This document shows, piece by piece, positions 18,121-26,999 of a stretch of 30,294 nucleotides of DNA (positions are counted from its first letter, which is position 1; each line of letters opens with the position of its first letter). The position numbers and the translations under genes are program-made. The notes under the pieces were generated by a model. The model searched no databases. It saw nothing but the letters and a program-made list of their open reading frames with translations, and was not told the origin of the DNA. Source of the stretch: Branchiostoma floridae (Eukaryota > Chordata > Leptocardii > Amphioxiformes > Branchiostomatidae); assembly GCF_000003815.2 (NCBI RefSeq), contig NC_049994.1, positions 1,639,323 to 1,669,616 of the forward strand, read 5' to 3'.

Positions 18121-20635
18121 GTTGGACATGGCAACTGTAGAACATCGATCACTCAATGAGAATAGTCTGAACTGTTATGTCGGGTCTCCCAAATGGGTTT
18201 CTCCTGTTGACAAAGACTTAAGTGACTTAAGTAACGTTGGTGATAAACCCTACAAGTGTGAGCCGTGTGGGTACAGGGCATCGTGTAGGTCTCACCTATC
18301 CCGACATATGAGAACCCGAACAGGAGAAAAAAGCTACAGGTGTGACAGGTCTACCGAAAGTGCGAAAAGGAACGAAAAGGAACGAAAAGGAACGAAAAGG
18401 AACGAAAAGGAACGAAAAGGAACGAAAAGGAACGAACAGAAACAAACGCTCCTTTTCGTTCCTTTTCGCACTTTCGGTACTTTCCTTTTCGTTCCTTTTC
18501 GTTCCTTTTCGCACTTTCGGTACTTTCCTTTTCGTTCCTTTTCGCACTTTCGGCACTTTCCTTTTCGTTCCTTTTCGCTTTTTTGCTACCGAAAGTGCGA
18601 AAGGGAACGAAGAGGAACGAAGTATGAAGCAAACTAAAATAAAATCAATGAGAATATAAGGTACCGGTACTGCGGGCGTTAGAAGCCTAAGAAACGTGTT
18701 TTATTTTACTCAGAATTTGGCAATATCACATTTTTACTGGGCTGTTTTAGGCTGTTGTGTTTGTGTGGCTAAATTATTCTCTGAAGATCAGCGAAATACA
18801 ACAAAACATAACTGAGATAAGAAAGTAAGGACTAAAATTCAGTTACTGGTGGGTGATGGATAAATATCGATTAATATACATTTTCAGAATGAGGCAAGAT
18901 TGTAGCGTTGTTGTTGTATTTGGGTGGCTTCTGTTCTCCCAAGATGGCAGCGCCGCATGCAAATGACCTGCGATTGTTTACGTCTAATAGAAGTCCGGTC
19001 AGGAAGGATATGCTAATAAACTGCATCTTCTTGCTAGTTCACGACAAAAGAAAAGCTGTGAAAGGATAGACATGTATACATTGTACCAAGGAGTTTTCTT
19101 CACGTTGTACCATGAGTATTAATCATTTTGCGGAAGAAATGGCCAACGTGAGGAATTTGTGCAAAGGATATTGGGAAACTACGGAGAGATCTGGCTGACG
19201 ACTCGCGTTTCCCGTGCAGGTTCGGCAGAAAAAGTCTTTGGAACCAGGCCCCAAATTGAAATGAACACTGTGTCCCGATTGCCCGGGACCACTTATAATT
19301 TAGGCCGGGACCACTAGAAAACGAATTTGTGACATTTTTGGGACCGTAGAAAAATAACCTACACCAGAATGTCAACCCGTCAAACGTTTTTCTAGCGCGC
19401 TACTCAGCGGCTTTTAACAAATGCAATTGCCGGTCACAGTACCGTTACCTTATATTCCCATCGATTTTATTTCACTTTGCTTCATACTTGGTTCCTTTTC
19501 GTTCCTTTTCGCACTTTCGGTACTTTCCCTTTCGTTCCTTTTCGTTCCTATCCAATCTTTTCGTTCCTATTCGTTCCTTTTCGCACTTTCGGTACTTTCC
19601 TTTTCGTTCATTTTCGTTCCTTTTCATTCCTTTTCGTTCCTTTTCGTTCCTTTTCGCTCCTTTTCGTTCCTTTTCGTTTCTTTTCGTTCCTTTTCGCTCC
19701 TTTTCGTTCCTTTTCGCACTTTCGGTACACCGGGTGTGACCAGTGCGACTATTCTGCATCACAGAAATCTACTCTGGACATCCATAAATTAGCAAAACAC
19801 ACTGATAAGAAACCCTATGCGAAGAGTGTGGGTACATACAGGAGAAAAACTTTACAAGTGTGACAAGTGCGACTATTCTGCCGCATATAAATACAATTTG
19901 AACCGACATCTGTCAAACAACACTGGTGATAAGCCCTATATGTGTAGATTGTGTGAGTACAGTGCAGTTGCAAAATATTATTTATCTCTACACATGAGAA
20001 CCCATACAGTTGAAAAACCGTACAAATGTGACAGGTGTGACTATTCTGCAGCACAGAAAGTAAATTTGGACAAGCATATAGCAGCAAGACACACTGGTGA
20101 GAAACCCTACATGTGTGGGGAGTGTGGATACAGGACAACTCGGAAGTGTAACCTTTCTGGACATTTGAAAACTCACACAGAGGAAAAACCATACAAGTGT
20201 GACCATTGTCACTATTCCGCAACCCGGAAATACCACCTTGACTGCCATATAGCAGCAATACACAACGATGAGAGACCCTTCATTTGTGCATTGTGTGGGT
20301 ACGGGACAGTTCTAAAATCCAGATTGTGCAAACACATGAGAATCCATACTGTTGAAAGACCCTACAGATGTGACCAGTGTAACTATTCTGCAGCACTGAA
20401 AGCAACTTTAGACATCCATATAGCAGTAACACATACCGGTGAGAAACCCTTCATGCCTTCATGTGTGGTGAGTGTGGGTACCGGACAGCCATCAAGTCTA
20501 ACTTACTTCGACATTTGACAATCCATACAGGAGAGAAAGCCTACAAGTGCGATAAGCTTATAGGGCTCAGTTATCAAAACACAAGAGAACCCATACTGGA
20601 GAAAATACCCTACAGCTGTGATGGGTAGACGACTT
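18121..20635 (+). pseudogene. C2H2 zinc-finger gene 2, disrupted by foldback element 2
   Basis: A clear acceptor (TTTTTGTCTTTAG) precedes the coding exon, and the ATG is at 18128. A leader of about 40 residues ([14 protein letters not shown] and so on) is followed by about twelve C2H2 fingers with TGEKPY-type linkers. Finger 1 has lost its last histidine (RTR for RTH). Finger 2 is cut after YRCD by a 1386-bp transposon and resumes as QCDYSASQKSTLDIH at 19741. Finger 3 is mostly deleted, with a frameshift at about 19817-19836. Fingers 4-10 are open at 19838-20446, though finger 4 ends NN in place of H. Finger 11 is shifted by an 8-bp duplication at 20448-20463, and finger 12 is truncated. As it stands the frame from 18128 would give a finger and a half plus a Lys/Glu/Arg- and Phe-rich tail ending at 18637. 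The family are nuclear DNA-binding proteins; the target is unknown. Confidence 0.85.
18347..19732. mobile_element. Foldback-type DNA element 2, 1386 bp
   Basis: The perfect 8-bp target duplication GGTGTGAC flanks it at 18339-18346 and 19733-19740. The ends read A-GGTCTACCGAAAG and, as complement, C-GGTGTACCGAAAG. The left arm has (GGAACGAAAA)n at about 18366-18437, then inverted copies of the terminal unit, then a forward unit at 18587-18672. The right arm (19436-19732) is the inverted counterpart, expanded with TTTTCGTTCC repeats. The inner terminal repeat of about 85 bp (CCGAAAGTGCGAAA, AGTATGAAGCAAA, AATATAAGGTA, CGGTACTG) pairs 18587-18672 with 19436-19521. The interior (18673-19435) has no transposase. 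It contains CAAGATGGC and ATGCAAAT motifs, which may be coincidental. Confidence 0.9.
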
Positions 20636-20706
20636 CGGTTGGGAAGGTAAACGGCAGTGAAAGGAGGGGAAGGTGGACTTCGCCTTCAATTGCTGTACTG
20701 TAGACG

Positions 20707-20938
20707 GTTACTTAAAATTTTCTTCAAGCAATAACTGCTTTTAAAGTCAAGGTGCATAACTCCAAATTTTTGACGGCTGACAGTCCATCTTGTTCACGCA
20801 GAGAGACCTAGGATCACCTAGTCTCGATCTCGCGAGAGAGCACGAGACTAGGTCACTCTCCGTGTCAGCCATCGATAATTTGGAGGTGTTTCCATTACCT
20901 TGAAAAAAATGCATTGCTTGAAGAAAATTTTACGTAAC
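20707..20938. repeat. 232-bp imperfect palindrome (foldback MITE)
   Basis: The outer arms GTTAC.TAAAATTTTCTTC at 20707 and its complement ending at 20938 continue inward through TCAAGCAAT, a TCAAGGT block, CTCCAAAT, GGCTGACA and ACCTAG, to the core CTAGTCTCG (20819-20827) with CGAGACTAG (20843-20851). It sits just 3' of the zinc-finger array. No coding capacity is seen. Confidence 0.75.
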
Positions 20939-21093
20939 TATATTCATACGTGACTGATGAACGTCTTTGACACAACGATATTTGTACTGAAGACGCAGTG
21001 GATGACATTCCATTGCCCATATGGCTTCAAATGTATCCTATTTGTCCTGAATTGGTCCTCGGCCTCTCCGTTATGAAGCGATGCGGAAATCGT

Positions 21094-21215
21094 CGTCTGG
21101 AGCCTAAAGTCACCTATATGCACTGAGACGACCGCCCTTAAGCGGGCGTCCAAAATCCGCGCAAAGCAGAAAACTTGTCGAGGGCTGGGCGGGTGGTTCG
21201 CTTCAGGCTCCAGAC
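21094..21215. repeat. Inverted repeat with 16-bp arms
   Basis: CGTCTGGAGCCTAAAG (21094-21109) pairs with CTTCAGGCTCCAGACG (21200-21215) with one mismatch across a 90-base loop, which itself contains a GCCC-TTAA-GCGGGC hairpin near 21135. It is possibly a small MITE. Confidence 0.45.
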
Positions 21216-21499
21216 GTAGCCGGAGGACCAGACGAGGACTGATAGATTGTGCACCTCTTAGTACTGTGGGGTCAAAGGTCAACCTCGGGGACCAATGACC
21301 AATCAGGTTAAATAGGGGTATGGTGCTATATTAACTTATAACTAATGATTACCCTTGATCGGTTATAAACATTGGGAGGTGAAGACATGATAATGAATGG
21401 TTAAAAATCCCCCTTGTATCTGGTGTTTTAATGGTGTTAACTTAATGTGATAGGTTTATTCATATTATATTATATACGTATCTATTATATACCATTTTA

Positions 21500-22213
21500 A
21501 TGTGTGCACCACATCAAGCTTTCTCTGTACTGACATTCAACACAAATGACTTTATTGGTGATATTATGTGTGCACCTTGGAATATAGTAGAACTGTTTGA
21601 CGATGTTGATGATTCTGTGTATGTCTTCACCACCTTATTTAACATGATAGCCAACTTTCATGCACCTGTAAGGCGTTTTACTGTACAATCTAATCAGGTT
21701 CCATGGTTAGATGCAGAGTTAAAAGAAACCATGTTAATGAGGGATGAAGCAAAAGCTACTGCGGATGCTTCTTCATTGCCATCAGATAGAGATGTATATA
21801 AGAAACTAAGGAATCATGTGGTAAAAATGAACAGAAGGAAGAAAGATCTTTACTTCAGGACTAAGATAACGGAAAATGCAAATAATCCTAAACAGATGTG
21901 GAAGTCAGTCAACACGCTACTAGGCCGCTGTAATACTCACTTCCCATCTTGTGTGGAAGTTGATGGCAAATTCATTACAAAACAATCTGACATTTCCAAT
22001 TACTTTAACAACTATTATATTGACAAGATCAATGCGTATAGAACAGATATTGATCTTCCAAATCCAAATGTGACTGAGCTGATTGAACAACATATTATGT
22101 CTGATAAAGAATGCCAACTGAAATTCCACACAATTAGTAGGGATGACATTCTGAAGCTGTTGACTGACATACCTATGTCAGCAACATGCGGTGTGGACCA
22201 TAAGGAAAACAGA
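21500..22213 (+). mobile_element. Non-LTR retrotransposon fragment, endonuclease-RT linker
   Basis: The open frame covers the linker between endonuclease and RT of a CR1/L2/Jockey-type element. It has an APW.IVELFDDVDD block, LFNMIANFHAPVRR, VPWLDAELKETMLMRDEA, a basic YKKLRNHVVKMNRRKK segment, NNPKQMWKSVNTLLG, then ISRDDILKLLTDIP, where the RT domain begins. Similarity ends at about 22200, so the RT is lost. There is no RT active site. The 3' end at 25565-26115 could be the other half of a similar element. Confidence 0.7.
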
Positions 22214-22237
22214 CTAGAAAGGCCGACATTTGCTTAA

Positions 22238-23457
22238 GAGCAAATACAGCATATTTCAGCCATACCCCTTCCCACGCAACATTGGACTGTTCCAAATCAC
22301 CCCTGCGCAAAAATGGAACATCCTCTTAACAGTACATTATCCCCCAAAGTGGACTGGTATTGTGAATTGATTCCAGGTAAAAACAGAGCTTGCTTCTATT
22401 TTTCAGAAAATGACAATAATCACACCTTCCATTCAGAAAATTTTCATCATGACTGAAAATTGTTGAATGACTTCATGTAATGTCATTAACAATTTTCAGT
22501 ACGATAACTAGGTGTAAGTTTAAAAAAGTATAAGCTCCTTGTGATGTGGGTACATTTATTATTGTAGTGAACTTTTTTTATTCAAGTAGGGCATACGATT
22601 TAATAATTATCAAGCAGGTGCAGGTACTGTAGGAGCGTTTGTTTTCTTCAAACTGTAAAACTGTTAAACTGTTTTACTTTGTATGCAATCAGCCATCGAG
22701 CCTATTCTTATTTTAGTTTAACAACTTCCTGCCAGACCCGGAAGATACGATTGAACCTTGTTCGAGGATTTATTTTCGTCTGTCTGGTCAGTCTGTTCAT
22801 ACCCTGGCACTGAGAGTGTTTTATTGGGCTGAAACTCTGGCAGTTTAAAGTTACTTACAATTTAAATGTTCAAAGTTTATGTCAAACAACAACAGCACTA
22901 GGAAATGTGGCCACTATAGACAGGTGGTCACTATAGAGAAAATGCTGATCTATTGACTAGGAGCCATACGTTACACATGATTTCAGTACACTGATCATTA
23001 ATCATATAAACATTGCACAGGTAAGCCAATTGTTTAGATGTACAATTAAGTTCAAATAATTCTGAAGAGAAATATTGATGAGAAAATAATCATTCTCGCC
23101 ACTGTCTAACTTATAATTACGTATCAAAACTAAACGCAGATTTTCTAACTAACGCACCTTTCGCCGACTTCATCAAAGGACCGCCGGCTATCAATCAAAC
23201 ACGGCTGTTGATTAGACTTAGAGTTTCAAACAGTCATGTGCTGTGTGCCAGTTGACAGCGAACTTCATGCTACGTGATGTTTTACATTGCTTGGACCTTC
23301 TTTCCTACAGCGGTGCTTCTACAAAATATTTAGACTGTAACACTGAGTCCCACATGTTTTATAGAATAGAATTTGACGCAGAACAGCATTTTTTGCTGGG
23401 TATTTTTCTTGAAACATGTCCGTGGGAATATCAGCGAGGCGGCGACGTAGGGATATC
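22238..23457. other. Spacer with small repeats
   Basis: No gene is seen. There is a near-perfect hairpin at 22452-22500 (entered separately) and a 16-17 base tandem duplication, GTGGcCACTATAGA, at 22907-22938. The remainder is AT-rich and unassigned. Confidence 0.4.
22452..22500. repeat. Short strong hairpin
   Basis: Arm 22452-22471 pairs with 22482-22500 across a 10-base loop, with a single bulged G (ACTGAAAATTGTT against AACAATTTTCAGT). Pairing does not continue outward, so it is short for a microRNA precursor. Confidence 0.6.
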
Positions 23458-24200
23458 AGACCGTCAACAAAAGTCGCACGGCGGCTAACGGCGCAGCGAA
23501 GATACTAGCGCTATAAATAAGCGCTTCAACTAAGGATGGCAACCCGTACAATATTTTTGTATACTGTTGAGCTAAGTAAAGTTTGTTGTTTATGAGGTTT
23601 TAGTTGTCTTTGAAGCTTTGACCCGAAATATTTTAAAGTCAAACTGCTGAAGAGAAGTAAGTGACTGCTACGATTATCGTAGATATGGCCCTAAAAAACT
23701 GATAAAAGAAGCCTTCTCAATAGTCTAAAATGCAAGAGCTTCCGGGGAGCTTCGCCCACCTGGGCCCCCCCCCCCCCACAGTGGCCCTGCCCCTGGACCC
23801 CGCCAGGGACATTCGGCGGCCCCCGGACCCCTGTCCGACGCTTTGAAAAAATCCTGGCGAGAAGTCTGTACGGCCTGAGTCTTCAAGTTAACGTATTGTG
23901 TGGTCCCGCTTATGAATATTAATTAGCCTTAGCTTTCCTCTTCGCTGATTGGCTGAACCATTAATTGAACTAACTCTTCCTGCCGGCTAGACGCAGGTGC
24001 AGATGTCGGCTCTGTGGGGTGAACGTCCGAAAGGTCATGGCATGGAGAACGAAAGGAAACCAATTTCCCCCCTTATAAGTGCTGTAATTAAGCCTTTTAC
24101 AGTACTTTATGCCAAAAATTTCACTTGGATCATTTTACCAACTATCTTATGCCTATCTATACCAAATGTTACTCATACCAGGGTACAGGGGTGCAAAATA
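23458..24200 (+). repeat. Tandem duplication, unit A
   Basis: It starts AGACCGTCAACAAAAGTCGC and ends near ACCAGGGTACAGGGGTGC. It matches 24211-24823 in order, at a distance of 753 bases: GAAGAGAAGT.AAGTGACTGC, CTTATGAATATTAATTAGCC, CTCTTCGCTGATTGGCT. It carries an extra CCC-rich tract (23760-23850, including a run of Cs) that unit B lacks. Confidence 0.75.
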
Positions 24201-24210
24201 TACCGTTATA

Positions 24211-24823
24211 AGACCGTCAACAACAGTCGCACGGAGCTAACAGCGCAGCGAAAATACCATCGCTAGCGTTTCAACTTCGGATAGCAAGTTATAAGTACTG
24301 TTGAACTCAGTAACGTTAAAGTTTGTTTTTAGTTGCCTTTGACGGTTTGACCTGAAATAGTGTTACGCTAAACTCCTGAAGAGAAGTTAAGTGACTGCTG
24401 CGATTATCATAGATATGCCCCTAAGAACTGATACAATATAAAGCCTTCTGAATAGTCTAAAATGCGAGAGCCTTAGGCGGGCTTCGCTCCCCCTGGCGGG
24501 AACACTGCTATATACGGGATCATGAGGCCCCGCTTATGAATATTAATTAGCCTTTGGCCTCCTCTTCGCTGATTGGCTAGGTCTTTGATTCAATTAACTC
24601 TCCAGCTGACGCGCACAGGTGTGGCTCTGTGCGGGGTCACGGAAGGTCACGTCAGGAGGCCAAAAGAAAACAAATTTCCCCTCAGAAAAGTGCCAAAATT
24701 AATCATTTTAAAGTTGTTTATGTCAAAAATTTTACTTGAATCTTGTTACCAAGTATCTAATGCCTATCTATACCAAATTTCAGGTCATTTAATTGTAATA
24801 CCAGGGTAAAGGAGCCAAAAGTG
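24211..24823 (+). repeat. Tandem duplication, unit B
   Basis: This is the second copy of the 23458-24200 unit, shorter because it lacks the C-rich tract. Its tail (TACCAGGGTAAAGGAGCC) is continuous with the 163-bp satellite that follows. Confidence 0.75.
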
Positions 24824-25296
24824 TCCTTTTTTGGTCAAAAATTGGCCAAAAATCGCAAAAATAAGCATTTTGTTGCACTGTACACCAAAAGTGTTATTGA
24901 ATTTATATGAAGGGATTATCAAGGCACATCTGTGTCAAATTTCAGCTCATTCGGTTGCAATACCAAGGTACAGGAGCCAAAAGTGTCCTTTTTTGGTCAA
25001 AAATTGGTAAAAAAAATCGCAAAAATAAGCATTTTGTTGTACTGTACACCAAAAGTGTTATTGAATTTATATGAGGGCATTATCAAGGCACATCTCTGTC
25101 AAATTTCAGCTCATTTGGTTGTAATACCAGGGTACAGGGGCCAAAAGTGTCCTTTTTTGGTCAAAAATTGGTCAAAAAATCGCAAAAATAAGCATTTTGT
25201 TGTACTGTACACCAAAAGTGTTATCGAATTTATATGGGGGCATTATCAAGGCACATCTCTGTCAAATTTCAGCTCATTTGGTTGTAATACCAGGGT
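24795..25296 (+). repeat. 163-bp satellite
   Basis: Three full monomers start at GTAATACCAGGGT-type positions 24795, 24957 and 25121, with a fourth starting at 25284 and cut by the gap. Each contains GCCAAAAGTGTCCTTTTTTGG, TAAGCATTTTGTTG, CACCAAAAGTGTTAT and AATTTCAGCTCATT. The array probably continues inside the gap. Confidence 0.9.
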
Positions 25297-25396
25297 NNNN
25301 NNNNNNNNNNNNNNNNNNNNNNNNNNNNNNNNNNNNNNNNNNNNNNNNNNNNNNNNNNNNNNNNNNNNNNNNNNNNNNNNNNNNNNNNNNNNNNNN
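25297..25396. other. Assembly gap (100 N)
   Basis: There are exactly 100 N, the usual placeholder for a gap of unknown size. It lies within the 163-bp satellite, so the true array length is unknown. Confidence 0.98.
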
Positions 25397-25564
25397 GGGA
25401 AAAAACATCAAGGTATTGACTCACTCTACCCCTGGTGCAAATTTCAGGTCATTCGGTCCAGGAACGGCGGAGATGAATCACTTTGAAGATTTGACAGGAG
25501 AAAGAAAGAAAGAAAGAAAGAAACATTACGAATACAATATATTTCACCATACTATGTATGGCTG

Positions 25565-26115
25565 AAATATAAAAATTGCAGATAGTACAAAATAGAGCGT
25601 GTAGACTGTTATTAAAATGTACATCAGACACATCTGTTAAGCGGATGCATCTTGAGCTTGGTTGGCCTACAGTGAGAAAGAGATTCTCTTTAAGTACTCT
25701 GATTATGTTCTTCAAAATCCTCACTAGCCACGAACCACAAAATGTGTACAATTCCTTCATACCAGTTAATTCATCCCACATGTGTAATACTAGATTGTCT
25801 GTATCCAACAACTTCAGACTACCCAAACCTAAAACAAACAGTGGAAAACGTACCTTCCTGTACCGAGCAATTATGCTCTGGAACTCATTGCCATCTGACA
25901 TTAAGTCACTGTGTACACTGTACAGTTTTAAACATGTCATCTCAAACATTGTCATCTAGACCTTTGAACTCTAGACACTGTGCTCTATTGTAAATATTTT
26001 GATTGTTGATTGTTGTATTTTTTAAATGTATGGTGTATACTCATGTTGATTGTTTGTGAATGTTTGAACCTTGGAAGATTAGCCCGTAAGGGCTAAAAGG
26101 ATTCTTAATAAACAC
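25565..26115 (+). mobile_element. Non-LTR retrotransposon 3' end
   Basis: The frame 25576-25959 holds the C-terminus of a CR1/L2/Jockey-type ORF2: IVQNRACRLLLKC, a HLELGWPTVRKR block, FRLPKPKTNSGKRTFLYRAI, MLWNSLPSDIKSL, SFKHVIS, then a stop. About 150 bases of 3' UTR follow (GCCCGTAAGGGC hairpin, AATAAA at 26108-26113) and it ends in ACAATAAACACAACAC-type repeats. The upstream part is missing. A (GAAA)n run lies just before it at 25499-25523. Confidence 0.75.
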
Positions 26116-26999
26116 AATAAACACAACACAACTAACGATAGATTTCTGGTGGTGAAACTATAATACATTTCTTAACTTAAGCTTTCAGGACTATACCACC
26201 TTAGTAGCTTTGTTAACACAGTAAGTATTAAGTTAGTTAGCATGTATTTACATGTTTCTCTGATCTGTTACTCTTGTTTATTTTAGCTATATTCTCATAG
26301 TCCTATAGGGGTTATTAACAAGTTTAGCAGTTTGTGTATTACATTTTGTAACTGTTAGTTACTGCTAAACAGAAAAGTACTGAAATACACAGTTTAAGAG
26401 ATTTATCTCTAGTCACTAGTGCAAGGTTTAGATTAAAATATCATACTGTTCTTAACTTGTTATATGCATTCCGTTTCATATAACAAAAAGGTAGCTATTT
26501 CAAGCAATATATTCCTATTAATCCTATTTAATAACCGCTAAAAAGCAGTTCATTTCGTATGGTCAGCACTGTTGTAAAATGTGCCCAGTTAATTTTGTAA
26601 TCATTCCTCAGTTAAGCACATTGTATTGTGTGCACACTTACTTTGTTACCATTCCTAACCAATAAGGTAGTTTCAGACAGTAGATTATAGTTAGAAGTGC
26701 TTCTGTTAGAAAGGAAATTTTGAAAGAAAAGTCGACCATGCCACCTTGGTATACTTCACTGTAACATCAGTATGTTAATTTGGTCATGTGACCTGAGTTG
26801 TATTTTGAGTGTTACCACCTTGCTACACTGAGCGGCCATGTTGTAATAAAGGTCCACGTTGTGACTGTCACTGAGCGGCCCCTTCACAATCCTTTTGTGC
26901 TTAACTGACGGGAAGTAATTCAATACGTGTACATATCAAATTCCATTCTGTGCATGAAGCAGACGGCTGAACACAGTATGGTGTTTTATTGTGTATGAA
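26116..26999. other. AT-rich spacer
   Basis: No gene is seen. Small structures include a 10-bp inverted repeat (GTTTAGCAGT at 26322-26331 with ACTGCTAAAC at 26361-26370) and a CACTGAGCGGCC direct repeat at 26826-26837 and 26869-26880. Confidence 0.4.

Noticed and set aside
18347-18637. Lys/Glu/Arg-rich and Phe/Pro/Ser-rich frames in the foldback arms
   Set aside because: A 10-bp repeat gives open frames of 10-residue period in all registers. They arise from the repeat and not from a gene.
20944-21282. 112-codon minus-strand frame
   Set aside because: It spans an inverted repeat, has no recognisable domain and shows no splice signals.
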